Assembly: GCA_963768565.1 (NCBI GenBank)
Contig: CAVYIO010000023.1
Coordinates: 62,001 to 126,000, forward strand
Length of the DNA: 64,000 nt
DNA from: JABDKH01 sp963768565
GTDB lineage: Bacteria > Bacteroidota > Rhodothermia > Rhodothermales > JABDKH01
Direction: 5' to 3'
The notes under the pieces were generated by a model that did no database searches, was not told where the DNA came from, and was given only the letters and a program-made list of their open reading frames with translations. Below, piece after piece: positions 9,590-18,958 of this stretch (the stretch's first letter is position 1; every line of letters starts with the position of its first letter). The translations under genes were made by a program, and so were the position numbers.

Positions 9590-10428
9590 GAGCTTGGTCC
9601 GAGAATCCGCCCCGTGTCGTAATAGATGCCGCCAATCGCGAGTAGCACCAGCAGCAGCGTGCCAGTGGCAAGAGAGTAACCGTTCTGGTCCATCGTTTGG
9701 CGAAAGATCCGAAGTCGCTCGGCGTTGCTCAATGCGCGCAAGGACGCCTTGCGAGAGTACCGGGCATAATCTCGTCCGTACTTGTGGAGTTTCGAGTAGT
9801 ACTGTCTCAGTGTCGAGATCTCAAGCCGGTCCGCCTCGACGGAGGCGTCGTATCGGACCGCCGAAGACGAATGGACATCGATCGCGCGTCGAAGAAAAAC
9901 AATGTCGGCGCTTCGGTGGATCAGGGGGAAACCGCCAAGCTGTTCAAACACAGCACGGCGTGTCGCCATGTTGCACGTGTATGCGACATACAGGTCTTCG
10001 ATCTTACTATCGAAGATCCACTCCATCTTGTCCGACTCGTAGGCGGCCAGCATTGCGAGGGACCTTGAGGCGGATGAAAAGTGCAGGCGGCCTACGAGCA
10101 CAAGCGTGCCAGAATCCTGCATCGCTTGGTCAATGCTGCTTAACCAGTCTTCCCTCGGGGCTGTGTCAGCATCCGTGAAGGCGATGATCTCTCCTGTCGA
10201 TTCTGCAATCCCGCGGTTTCGTGCAGCGTAGTCTCCTTGTACTTCTTCGAGGACCACACGTACCTCCGGATTGCGTCGTGCAATCGTCGCCGACTGGTCC
10301 GTGGAGTTGTTGTCGACGAGGATTATCTCGTACTGATCCTTCGGGTAGGACTGACCGGTCAAAGCCGCAATGCACGACTCGATGTGCTTCTCCTCGTTAA
10401 AGAATGGTACTACGACGGAGATCTTCAT
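9586..10428 (-). CDS. Glycosyltransferase family 2
   Basis: A 280-residue GT-A glycosyltransferase. The N-terminus MKISVVVPFFNEEKHIESC and VDNNSTDQS are the classical nucleotide-binding elements, and FTDADTAP near residue 88 holds the DxD metal site. The conserved aromatic/acidic region follows around residues 150-180. A single hydrophobic helix near residues 250-270 (TGTLLLVLLAIGGIYYD) anchors the C-terminus in the membrane. It overlaps the flippase reading by a few bases. It probably extends a lipid-linked sugar chain inside the cell; donor and acceptor cannot be told from sequence. Confidence 0.9.
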   Translation of the reverse strand: MKISVVVPFFNEEKHIESCIAALTGQSYPKDQYEIILVDNNSTDQSATIARRNPEVRVVLEEVQGDYAARNRGIAESTGEIIAFTDADTAPREDWLSSIDQAMQDSGTLVLVGRLHFSSASRSLAMLAAYESDKMEWIFDSKIEDLYVAYTCNMATRRAVFEQLGGFPLIHRSADIVFLRRAIDVHSSSAVRYDASVEADRLEISTLRQYYSKLHKYGRDYARYSRKASLRALSNAERLRIFRQTMDQNGYSLATGTLLLVLLAIGGIYYDTGRILGPSS

Positions 10429-10520
10429 TCCGTGATCAGGCCCGGCTGTGCGTTGAAAATACGAGGACGAGCGGAGGCCAATCAGGTGCCCTCCACATAC
10501 GGTCAGTCACGATGCCTGTC

Positions 10521-10814
10521 TCAGAGATCAACGATGCGGTTATAAATCATGCCTATCGTCCACCCAATCAACCCACCAACCAGTGCGCCGTACACCAGAC
10601 CGACAAAACTGCCGACCCAGGTCACGGAGTATCCGATGAAGTACTGTCCGAGAAGCTGAAGGTGCGGGCCGGCGTCCGGTCCATCCTTAATGACGAGCCA
10701 TGCCGTCATCGCGAACAGGCTGAGTCCGAACAGAGCGCCAACGACAAACGCGAGGATCTTCGCGTGAATCCGTGCCACGCGGGCGGTCACCTGGTTGCTT
10801 TTTGATTTCGGCAT
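10521..10814 (-). CDS. Small two-helix membrane protein, paralogue of the adjacent oxidoreductase tail
   Basis: A 97-residue protein with a short basic N-terminus (MPKSKSNQVTARVAR) and two hydrophobic helices, about residues 21-42 and 60-90, separated by the conserved stretch LLGQYFIGYSVTW. The same stretch recurs in the C-terminal tail of the FAD oxidoreductase encoded 48 bases upstream (LLGQYLWGYSVTW), with matching spacing to a GLVxGAxxG motif. The two are therefore paralogous domains, one free and one fused. No known family was recognised. It lies between the oxidoreductase and a glycosyltransferase in the glycan operon, so a structural or scaffolding role in the membrane is possible. Confidence 0.7.
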   Translation of the reverse strand: MPKSKSNQVTARVARIHAKILAFVVGALFGLSLFAMTAWLVIKDGPDAGPHLQLLGQYFIGYSVTWVGSFVGLVYGALVGGLIGWTIGMIYNRIVDL

Positions 10815-10862
10815 TGTTCTACACTGTGGGTGGCGTGCTGAGGATCCGTGCGGTAATGTGAA

Positions 10863-12705
10863 TCATATCTTGCCCAACAGGTCGGGATTCTCCCGCAATT
10901 CGGCTCTTCTGCGGATCGTCATCAAGTAAGCGTGCAGGCTGACATTGCGCAAGGTCGCGATGCCAGATCCGATGATGAAGCCTCCGATGGCCCCTTCTAC
11001 AAGTCCGATAAACGCTCCCGGCCAGGTAACAGAGTACCCCCAGAGATACTGACCCAGAAGAACCAGGTTGGGCCCCACGATTTCGCCACCTCTCACGAGA
11101 AGGACGGCGGTAACAAAGAACACCACTATTCCGCAGACGACAGCCATGGCGGCTCCAAGCGCCCACGGATCCAGTCGTGTATATAGACTCGCGAATATCG
11201 CCTCGGACGATTCCGCGACCGAAGCCGCTTGCTTCACAACAGGAGTCGGAGTCAATCGATCACCTCCGTGTGATTTCCCTTCTCGATGTTCCTCGTGATA
11301 GGTCTTCTCGGTATTCACGGTCCATACATTGTGCAGCTTGTCGCCGACAATATTTCTCGCCGCCAGGACTCCGGTCATCATGGAGTGATCCTGGTTGTTG
11401 TACCTGTGCAGACCGTTGCGTCCTATCGTCTGAAGATTTTCGAACTGGTTCAGGTATTCTCGAATAACGTCGACGCTTGAATGATACTGGTGATCGTATA
11501 CCGGATAGGCCTTCTTCATCCGTACGACCGTTCCGTCCAGTACTTCTTCAGGTTGTACGAGACCGATTCGAGAGGCCTCCTCAATGCCGAGCTCGATCAG
11601 GCGTTTGTCGCTCCAGCTCCACTGATCGTCTTTCTGCCACAGAAAATATTCGAGCCCGAGAGATGTCCTGGATGTATCGGGGACCATCTCTTCGCTCCAA
11701 TTCTTGTAGTTCTGAATCCTCCCCATCTGCACCGACGGGTCGTGGATGTAGATCCAGTTGTCGGGGAATACGTCTGCTCGATCGATGATCAGGACGACTG
11801 TCAGGTAGTCACGATACCTCAGGGCGCGAGCGGCGGCCAGCACCTCTTCGGGCGGTGGGGGATTAAGCGCGTGAACTAGTTCGCGGAGTGGCATCGATGA
11901 GATGAAGTGATCCGCTTCATATTCCGTAAGGCTGCCTGATACACCACTCGATACGACCGCCTCCACCCGGTAATCGCTGTGCCGGATCTGCTCAACTCGC
12001 TCTCCCATCAGGGTAGTCGTTCCCTGCGCCGCGAGAACCTCTACGCATCGCTCCCACATCATTCCGGGTCCGCGCCGAGGATACAAGAATCGATCGATCA
12101 GCGTCGTTATGATTTCACCGTCTCGCTGCTTTCCGTTACCAAGCAACGCGCTTCGGACAGCTTCCCTGAGCGACAGGTTCTTTATTCTCTGAGCGGCCCA
12201 ATCTGACGAGATTTCGTTGCAGGGTATCCCCCAGACCTTCTCAGTGTATGTCTTGAAAAAGATCTCAAACAGGCGCTTACCGAAGCGGTTGGATACCCAT
12301 TCCTCAAGCGTCGTTTCGGTGTCGACTGGGAAAAAGCCTTGCGTGCAGGTAGCTCAGACCGACACGGACGGACTCGGTTGGACCGAGATGACTCAGTGCG
12401 TTGAGTGCCCTCAACGGGTAGTCAAAGAAATTACCACCGTAGTAGATGCGGGAGAGTCTTGGCCGCTCCAGGAGGTCGTCGCCCAGAAGCTCTCTCCAGA
12501 CCTCGTTTACGTACTCAACTTTGGAGAAGAAGCGATGACCACCGATATCAAATTTGTATCCCTTATAGTCGACGGTCCTGGAAATGCCGCCAACGAGGTC
12601 ATCAGCCTCGAGAATCAAGGCATTTTCGCCGAGTTTAAGCAACTCGTATGCGGAGGTCAGGCCCGCCGGACCTGCGCCAATCACTACCGTTGGACGATCA
12701 CTCAT
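10863..12705 (-). CDS. FAD-dependent amine-oxidase/UDP-galactopyranose-mutase-like protein with membrane tail (frameshifted)
   Basis: The N-terminus has a FAD-binding dinucleotide motif (VVIGAGPAGLTSAYELL), then VGGISRTV and DIGGHRFFSK. The middle holds FFKTYTEKVWGIP, and the oxidoreductase part ends with HNVWTVNTEKTYHEE, as in UDP-galactopyranose-mutase-like oxidoreductases of glycan loci. About 110 further residues follow, including two transmembrane helices and the motif LLGQYLWGYSVTW shared with the neighbouring 97-residue protein. A +1 shift near 12331-12335, in a run of five As (Ts on the coding strand), separates the first 130 residues; correcting it gives 613 residues. The family oxidises or isomerises nucleotide-linked or polyprenyl-linked substrates. 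The membrane tail is not part of that family as I know it. Confidence 0.8.
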
Positions 12706-12768
12706 GAGCGCTCGATGCGGACTGTTGCCGACTCGCGAACCCGGCGACTGTCACTCTGTACGTCCGTT

Positions 12769-13783
12769 CTATTGGCCATTCTGTGCAGGAGGAGCAGGTT
12801 TGGAAGTGCGGAGAACGCGATACAAAAGCAGGCCTGTAGCGAAGGCGATCCCGCTCTCAAGAAAGAGAAGCCAGTGCCACGGGATAGTCATGGTTGCAAA
12901 GAGCGTGCCTCTCTTCTTCTGAAAATATAAGTACAGACTTCGATTGAGCCAGAGCAGGATTATTGCGCACGCGGCCGTCGCATAAAGAAGAGACGGCAGC
13001 AAGAAGCTCAGAACTGCCGTCCCAAGTAGTAGCAGCGCCATGACGACACTGATACGATTCGCTGGTGCTCGTGTTCAGATCATTGAGGAGATTCCGCTCC
13101 CGAAAGATGAGCTCGGTCCATGGCAATCCGCGCTGGAAGAGTCCGTCCTGATCACGGAGGCGGCGCTCCATCGTTTCAGGTGCTTCACCTGCAACTCCGC
13201 GCAGAGTCTTATTCGTTTCCCCGCCTTCTTGAGTCGATAGCCCAGATCCACGTCCTCGATCGAAGGGAGTGGGTAGCGGGCTGCGTCAAATCCCCCAACC
13301 TCCTCAAAGTCTTCTCGTCTGATTGCCCCGCAGGCACCCCAGAATGTGGACGCCTCAGGTTTTCCATTCTGGTGAACAAAGTGATGAAGAAGATTGCGGT
13401 ACTGCGAGAGGAAATTGGTTTCGAGTGGCTGGTCGTCGTACGAGCCGAAAACGGCCGACACGTCCGGCTCGTGCTCAAAGATGCGTGCTTACCTGGCGGA
13501 TGATGTCAGGCTTCACGATCACGTCCGCATCGATGAAGAGAAGTATGCCGCCCGTTGTCTCGCGGACGCCTCTGTTCCGCGCACCTGCGGGACCGCCTGT
13601 TCGCTCAAGATCGATGACTCGACCACCGAACTCCCTCTGAACGAATGCCAGATCCTCTGTGCCGCCATCATTGACAACGACGATTTCCGAAGCGGGTGGG
13701 TCGGCCGCGGAAACCGCCTCAAGGCAATGACGGAATTTGTCTCCTCCGTTCAGGACCGGTATGACTATCGAGATCGCGGGCAC
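12769..13783 (-). CDS. Glycosyltransferase family 2 with membrane tail (three frameshifts)
   Basis: Pieces in different frames assemble into one GT2 enzyme of 337 residues. The GTG at 13783 begins PAISIVIPVLNGGDKF, with VVNDGG and the metal site FIDADVIV. The acceptor-binding part has WGACGAIRREDFEEVGGFD and the catalytic IEDVDLGYRL. Two or three hydrophobic helices close the protein. Frame changes lie near 13478 (+1 in CTTT), 13130 (-1) and 13055 (+1). Undoing all three gives an exact multiple of three and joins motifs in the right order, so the gene is damaged by indels in the data or in the genome, not by a large rearrangement. It is the first gene of the minus-strand glycan operon. Confidence 0.75.
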
Positions 13784-14174
13784 GGGTATGGTGGCGATAG
13801 GAGTTGTTAGCGTCTACGTGTATTGAGAGGATGCGCCAGGATCTCTGCCAAAAGATCTCTCGCGGGCGTCGTGGGCGCAAACAGACTTCCCCGGACATTG
13901 ATAACGGTTCAAAGTGTAGTTCCTGCGCGCTCCCGACTAAGATAGGCTGCACCAGACAGGCGAGTGGAGGTCAGAAAGGAGTCTTACGCCGAGAGTCTAG
14001 TCGGGGAACTACCGTCAGCGAGGCAGGCCGATGGAAGGAATCCATTCGATCGGGTAGAGACGAGCGGATTGATTGCCAGTGTCAGACGGCTTACTCTCGC
14101 TGGTATGGAAGAAGACTCCAGTGACTGAATCACCGGGAAGCGGCTCATCCAGACTCGTAAACAGGCAACGCGTT
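13784..14174. other. Intergenic divergent region, no gene seen
   Basis: About 390 bases separate the minus-strand glycan operon from the plus-strand PqqD-like gene. I see no credible coding sequence, tRNA or strong hairpin. Promoters for both directions should lie here, but no clear consensus could be read. Confidence 0.5.
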
Positions 14175-14435
14175 ATGTACGAATTGAATCCTGACATCGT
14201 GTCCAAGCAGCTCGACGATGGGAAATCGGTACTCGTAGACGGCAAGACGCGCAAGTTCTTTGCCATCAACGAAACGGGATCCGTGATCTGGAATGGCCTG
14301 AAAGAGGACAAGTCCCCCGACGAGATCACGCTGCTGTTGACGATCGATTTTGCCATCGAAAGGGAGGAAGCCCGCGCCCACGTCGACGAGTTCATTGACC
14401 GACTGATCAGCGATGGCATTCTGACGACGAAGTAG
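14175..14435 (+). CDS. PqqD-like protein (RiPP recognition element fold)
   Basis: An 86-residue protein matching the PqqD family: a three-stranded sheet (DGKSVLVDGKTRKFFAINET) followed by the helical part with the hallmark GSVIWNGL, and helices covering ITLLLTIDFAIEREEARAHV and FIDRLISDGIL. I start at the ATG at 14175 because the longer reading adds a low-complexity extension unlike the family. PqqD domains bind leader peptides for radical-SAM or other RiPP enzymes, but stand-alone copies are also frequent beside exopolysaccharide loci, as here. No precursor peptide, radical-SAM enzyme or transglutaminase-like B2 protein is visible nearby. Its partner is therefore unknown. Confidence 0.8.
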   Translation: MYELNPDIVSKQLDDGKSVLVDGKTRKFFAINETGSVIWNGLKEDKSPDEITLLLTIDFAIEREEARAHVDEFIDRLISDGILTTK

Positions 14436-14610
14436 GCACCTGGCGGTGGACCCCCAGCCGCCTCTTGACCGATTGTTCGCGGAAAGTATCGCGTCCGCCG
14501 TCTTATTTTCAACGCTCTTAGTAGTGCCGCGTGCAGACCCGTATTTCGAGCCGATAATGCACGTTCGCAGGCCGAATGGACCCTTTATCCAGTGTTAGAC
14601 TCCATACCCG

Positions 14611-16107
14611 ATGCAGGTTAGCAAGGACACGATGGGACAGGTCGTCCAGGTCGTAGGACCCGTGATCGACGCCCAGTTCGCCCCGGATGCCGTCCCGGAT
14701 ATCCTGGACGCTCTCGTCATTGACGCACCAGGCGGTCACGAACTCGTTCTCGAAGTACAGCAGCACCTCGGCGAGAATCGCGTCCGGACCGTTGCCATGG
14801 ACTCCACCGAAGGCATAAGTCGCGGCACGCCGGTGAGCAACACCGAAAAGCCGATCGCTATGCCGGTCGGTGAAGAGATCCGCGGACGCCTCTTTAACGT
14901 AATCGGCAACGCTGTTGATGGTTTGCCGCAGCCGAAGATCGAAGGCACGCGACCGATCCACTCACCGCCACCGTCTTTCGACGAGCTGTCGACGAAGGTC
15001 GAAATGCTCGAGACGGGTATCAAGGTGGTCGACCTGCTCGAGCCGTATTCCCGCGGTGGAAAGATCGGACTCTTCGGCGGCGCGGGTGTGGGAAAGACCG
15101 TTCTCATCATGGAGCTCATTAACAACATCGCGAAGGAGCACGAGGGGATGTCCGTGTTCGCCGGCGTTGGTGAGCGTACGAGAGAAGGCAATGACCTGCT
15201 TCGCGAGATGCTCGAGAGCGGCGTCATCCGATATGGCGACGCCTTCATGAAGTCGATGGAAGAAGGCAACTGGGACCTTTCGAAGGTCGATATGAAAGAG
15301 GTCGTCCAGAGCCAGGCCACCCTGGTCTTCGGGCAGATGAACGAGCCGCCGGGCGCCCGCGCCCGCGTCGGACTGTCGGGCCTCACGATCGCTGAATATT
15401 TTCGCGATCTGGGCGGACGCGACGTGCTCTTCTTCGTGGACAATATCTTCCGTTTCACTCAGGCCGGATCTGAAGTATCCGCACTCCTGGGTCGAATGCC
15501 CAGCGCCGTGGGGTACCAGCCGACTCTCGCCACAGAGATGGGCGAACTGCAGGAGAGGATCACCTCCACCAAAGCAGGATCGATCACTTCGGTTCAGGCC
15601 ATCTACGTGCCGGCCGACGACCTGACCGACCCGGCGCCGGCCACGACCTTTGCCCACCTCGATGCGACGAGCGTGCTGTCGCGTCAGATCGCGTCCCTCG
15701 GAATCTATCCGGCCATTGATCCGCTCGATTCGACGAGCCGGATCCTCGATGCACGCATACTCGGAGACGAGCACTACAACACGGCACAGGAGACCAAGCA
15801 GCTGCTGCAGCGATACAAGGAACTGCAGGACATCATCGCGATCCTCGGAATGGACGAGTTGAGTGACGAGGACAAGCTTGTCGTTGGACGAGCGCGCCGC
15901 GCCCAGCGCTACATGAGCCAGCCATTCCACGTGGCTGAGCAGTTCATTGGCATCAAAGGCAAGTACGTCCGAATTGGCGACACCATTCGCGGCTTCAGGA
16001 TGATTCTCGACGGCGAGTTGGACCATCTGCCGGAATCCGCCTTCATGTATAAGGGGGCGATCGAGGAAGTCATCGAGGAAGGAGAGAAGCAGCTTCAGAA
16101 AGCCTGA
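14611..16107 (+). CDS. atpD: F1 ATP synthase beta subunit
   Basis: Catalytic subunit of F1Fo ATP synthase, 498 residues and frame-intact. The P-loop GGAGVGKT is near residue 155, the catalytic glutamate region GERTREGNDL near 190, the Walker B aspartate in VLFFVDNIFRFTQ, and the signature PAIDPLDSTSR near 370. Two starts are possible: ATG 14611, and ATG 14632, which has a better spaced AAGGA at 14623-14627 and gives the more usual MGQVVQVVGPVID opening. atpC follows 14 bases after the stop, forming a dicistron separate from the other ATP synthase genes, an arrangement common in Bacteroidota and Chlorobi. Confidence 0.97.
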   Translation: MQVSKDTMGQVVQVVGPVIDAQFAPDAVPDILDALVIDAPGGHELVLEVQQHLGENRVRTVAMDSTEGISRGTPVSNTEKPIAMPVGEEIRGRLFNVIGNAVDGLPQPKIEGTRPIHSPPPSFDELSTKVEMLETGIKVVDLLEPYSRGGKIGLFGGAGVGKTVLIMELINNIAKEHEGMSVFAGVGERTREGNDLLREMLESGVIRYGDAFMKSMEEGNWDLSKVDMKEVVQSQATLVFGQMNEPPGARARVGLSGLTIAEYFRDLGGRDVLFFVDNIFRFTQAGSEVSALLGRMPSAVGYQPTLATEMGELQERITSTKAGSITSVQAIYVPADDLTDPAPATTFAHLDATSVLSRQIASLGIYPAIDPLDSTSRILDARILGDEHYNTAQETKQLLQRYKELQDIIAILGMDELSDEDKLVVGRARRAQRYMSQPFHVAEQFIGIKGKYVRIGDTIRGFRMILDGELDHLPESAFMYKGAIEEVIEEGEKQLQKA

Positions 16108-16121
16108 TCCCGAGGTAGTTG

Positions 16122-16541
16122 ATGGCCAAGACCATTCGCGTCGATATTGTTTCTCCATCGGGCAGCGTTTTCAGGGGCGAGGCCACGGGTGTGCGCGCTC
16201 CGGGAGTCGAGGGCTCGTTCGAAGTCCTGTACAATCACGCGCCCATGATCGCCGCTTTCGAAGTCGGCCCGCTGTATGTGACTACCATCTCGGGAGACAA
16301 GATCGTATTCGCCACCAGCGGCGGATTCCTGGAAGTTTTGGACAACCGCGTAACAGTGCTGGCTGAGACAGCCGAGCCAGGTTCGGACATCGACGTCGAA
16401 CGTGCCCGGGAAGCGCAAGAGCGAGCAGAGGCGGCCCTGAAGCTCGCGCCGCCCGCCGAACGCGAGAAGTATGAGGTCGCACTCGAACGGGCCCGAAACC
16501 GTGCGCGCATTGCCATGGGACAGGTAGGGACGACGCGGTAG
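16122..16541 (+). CDS. atpC: F1 ATP synthase epsilon subunit
   Basis: A 139-residue epsilon subunit. The N-terminal ten-stranded beta-sandwich covers residues 1-85 (IRVDIVSPSGSVFRGEATGV, then YNHAPMIAAFEVGPL), and the C-terminal helical hairpin (about 95-139) is the alanine- and arginine-rich regulatory part. I take the ATG at 16122 over the TTG just before it because the protein then starts MAKTIRVDIVSP as in relatives. It follows atpD after a 14-base gap and is followed by a good intrinsic terminator, so the transcript probably ends here. The subunit links F1 to the rotor and can inhibit ATP hydrolysis. Confidence 0.95.
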   Translation: MAKTIRVDIVSPSGSVFRGEATGVRAPGVEGSFEVLYNHAPMIAAFEVGPLYVTTISGDKIVFATSGGFLEVLDNRVTVLAETAEPGSDIDVERAREAQERAEAALKLAPPAEREKYEVALERARNRARIAMGQVGTTR

Positions 16542-16576
16542 CCTTATTACTGAACGCATAACTCACCGTCTCTGAC

Positions 16577-16613
16577 ACCCGGCCGGGCACGATCCGCGCC
16601 GGGTTTCTATTTT
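16577..16613 (+). terminator. Intrinsic terminator of atpDC
   Basis: A hairpin with arms ACCCGGC (16577-16583) and GCCGGGT (16598-16604), a GC-rich loop, and a T-rich tail TTCTATTTT. It lies 36 bases after the atpC stop. Confidence 0.75.
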
Positions 16614-16670
16614 GGTGGCGCCCGGCGAAACAGCGGCTTTGCAGCCTCACCCTTCAACGCGTATCTCCCG

Positions 16671-17828
16671 ATGATTCTTGATGATCTTTCCACACCCGCG
16701 CTGCTGATCGACGAATCGCGGATGGCTGCCAATATCGATCGCATGCAGAAGATGGCCGCGCGCCAGAACGTGCGGTTGAGACCCCATATGAAGACCCACA
16801 AATCGATCGCAATCGCGCGCCGGCAAATTGCGAGCGGAGCTGTGGGAATCACGGTCGCGAAAGTCTCCGAGGCCGAGGTATTTGCTGACGCAGGATTCGA
16901 CGACATCAGGATTGCGTACGACGTGGTGGGGCGTGAGAAGTTGGATCGCGTCGCGGCTCTGCAGAAGCGGTGTCGAGTTTCAGTTTGTGTCGACACCGTT
17001 GAGGGAGCGAACGCGCTCTCGTCGCGGTTTGCCGGCAACGGTCCCTCGCTGGATGTGCTGGTGGAAGTCGACACGGGCCACGGCCGATGCGGCATCCCGT
17101 GGGACGACGACGATGCAACTGACTTCGTGCGGCACGTCTCGGATCTCCCTGGACTGACGTTTCGCGGGCTACTGACGCACGCGGGCCAGGCATATCACGG
17201 TCCGACGCGGAACGGTGAAACGGCCGGTGAAGCACTCGATCGCCACGCGAAAGATGAGCGAGTCCGAATTCTGACATTTGCTGCAAGCCTTGAGGCGTCG
17301 GGCCTTCATTCGGAGGAAATCAGCATAGGCTCTACGCCCAGCATGTCGAGGTTCGAGAATGCTTCGCACAAAGGCCTCAAGATTACTGAGGTGCGGCCCG
17401 GCAACTACGTGTTCAACGATGCCTCGCAGATTGGGCTGACGACGACGGGTATAGATAACTGTGCACTCACGGTGTTGGCGACAGTGGTCAGCCGACGTCG
17501 GGATCGGACGGGAACGGAGCGTGTGTACCTGGACGCCGGAAAGAAGGTCGTCACATCCGATCGTGGTTTTGGTACGGATGGATACGGCATCTTGCTGTAC
17601 AATCCCAGAACCATGACGCCTCTCCCACACGCTTCCATCGTGACGCTCTCCGAGGAACATGCATGGGTCGAAGTACACGGCGGGTCAACGCTTCAGGTTG
17701 AGGACCGCGTCCAGTTCGTTCCGAATCACGCCTGCGTGACTGTTCATTCTCGCAACGAGATGTACCTCGTGGATGGAGACGAGGTTATCGAGACGATACC
17801 GGTGGATGCCCGGGGCTGCACAGCGTGA
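16671..17828 (+). CDS. PLP enzyme of the D-threonine aldolase / D-serine dehydratase family
   Basis: A 385-residue fold-type III PLP enzyme. The alanine-racemase-like barrel has the PLP lysine in RPHMKTHKS near residue 41, preceded by the typical opening DLSTPALLIDESRM. Substrate and PLP-phosphate loops appear as LVEVDTGHGRCGIP and EISIGSTPSM. The C-terminal domain ends with the metal-binding motif FVPNHACVT, whose His and Cys bind the divalent metal in D-threonine aldolases and D-serine dehydratases. Choice between cleavage of beta-hydroxy D-amino acids and dehydration cannot be made by eye. The next gene starts inside its stop codon region (GTGA overlap), so the two are co-translated. Confidence 0.85.
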   Translation: MILDDLSTPALLIDESRMAANIDRMQKMAARQNVRLRPHMKTHKSIAIARRQIASGAVGITVAKVSEAEVFADAGFDDIRIAYDVVGREKLDRVAALQKRCRVSVCVDTVEGANALSSRFAGNGPSLDVLVEVDTGHGRCGIPWDDDDATDFVRHVSDLPGLTFRGLLTHAGQAYHGPTRNGETAGEALDRHAKDERVRILTFAASLEASGLHSEEISIGSTPSMSRFENASHKGLKITEVRPGNYVFNDASQIGLTTTGIDNCALTVLATVVSRRRDRTGTERVYLDAGKKVVTSDRGFGTDGYGILLYNPRTMTPLPHASIVTLSEEHAWVEVHGGSTLQVEDRVQFVPNHACVTVHSRNEMYLVDGDEVIETIPVDARGCTA

Positions 17829-18724
17829 CGTACGACGCGTTCGTGCCGGGGACTTCTATTGCTCGCGACCGTCTGGTCGTAACCGGGGCCTATTCGTTGG
17901 CGCTCATCGCTTCGGTTCTCGTCGGTATGTACGTGTCGGATCTACCGCCGATCTGGGTTGCCGCGCTGGCAGATCTTGTAGGCACAGCGCTGATCTTCGA
18001 ATTCAGTCGTCGGCTGGACAATTCGAGTATGTATGACCCGTACTGGAGCCTGGCGCCCGTCGTCATCGCTGCGTACTGGCTGTTTGTCGGAGTCGGCGCC
18101 GGCGCGCTGATGAGACCGGTCATTGTCCTCGCGTTGCTACTCGTGTGGGCGGTTCGGCTGACGATGAACTGGGTCCGCCGCTGGAACGGACTCCGGGACG
18201 AGGATTGGCGTTACGTGATGTTGCGCCAGCGTTACGGGAAGCGATACTGGATCGTAAGCTGGATGGGCATCCACCTGCTGCCAACGGTGCTCGTATTCCT
18301 CGGCTGCCTGCCACTGTACGCTGTCCTGGTGGAACCACAAACCGCGATCACCTGGATGGATGCCGCCGCCGTTCTCGTTACGAGCGCGGCGATATGGATC
18401 GAGGCGCGTGCCGACGTTGAACTCCATCGATTTCGCACCACCGACCACGAGCCGTCGGATATTCTCGACTCCGGACTCTGGGGTCTGTGTCGGCATCCCA
18501 ATTATCTGGGTGAAGTGCTTTTCTGGTGGGGCTTGTTCGCGTTCGGACTGGCGGCGAATCCTTCGTACTGGTGGACCGGCGTGGGGGCGTTGTCGATCAC
18601 GCTTCTTTTCAAGTACGTCAGCATACCGATGATCGACGAGCGCATGATCGAGAGACGACCTGGATACGACGAGCGAATGCGTTCCACGCCGGCAATCATT
18701 CCGCGACTTCGGCGCCGCGGTTGA
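17825..18724 (+). CDS. DUF1295 membrane protein (steroid 5-alpha-reductase-like)
   Basis: A 299-residue integral membrane protein with about eight helices. The C-terminal block LWGLCRHPNYLGEVLFWWG is the hallmark of DUF1295 and related isoprenylcysteine-methyltransferase/steroid-reductase folds, where the RHPNY region binds a nucleotide cofactor. The preceding WIEARADVELHRFR and DILDSGLW match the same family. The GTG start overlaps the upstream stop by four bases. Some relatives act as NADPH-dependent reductases of lipids, but no substrate can be assigned here, and any metabolic link to the upstream PLP enzyme is only a consequence of the operon layout. Confidence 0.85.
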   Translation: MTYDAFVPGTSIARDRLVVTGAYSLALIASVLVGMYVSDLPPIWVAALADLVGTALIFEFSRRLDNSSMYDPYWSLAPVVIAAYWLFVGVGAGALMRPVIVLALLLVWAVRLTMNWVRRWNGLRDEDWRYVMLRQRYGKRYWIVSWMGIHLLPTVLVFLGCLPLYAVLVEPQTAITWMDAAAVLVTSAAIWIEARADVELHRFRTTDHEPSDILDSGLWGLCRHPNYLGEVLFWWGLFAFGLAANPSYWWTGVGALSITLLFKYVSIPMIDERMIERRPGYDERMRSTPAIIPRLRRRG

Positions 18725-18958
18725 GGTCGAGGCCCGATTTGCCCGCGCCCGTCGAGGAAACTCCGGTGCCCGTTGCTGCCGTTCATTACACAGGTGGCGC
18801 GGCGAGTTCGAGACGACACCACGACATTGTCTCTGCGAGATGGTCTCGCCGTAGTGGCGATGCGCCTCAGCCGGATCAAGCATCCCGGTTCGTATGTTAG
18901 CAGGAGTCCCGGCCAGGCTGACGGCCGGCATCTGGATCATAGACATCTTGCAGAGAAT

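Noticed and set aside
4385..14435. Lasso-peptide-like cluster suggested by asnB plus a PqqD-fold gene
   Set aside because: AsnB keeps the glutaminase Cys2, no B2 protease or precursor is visible, and both genes are usual companions of exopolysaccharide loci.
14962..16158. A 398-codon minus-strand frame opposite atpD
   Set aside because: It is the antisense of a highly conserved gene with strong codon bias; no independent support.
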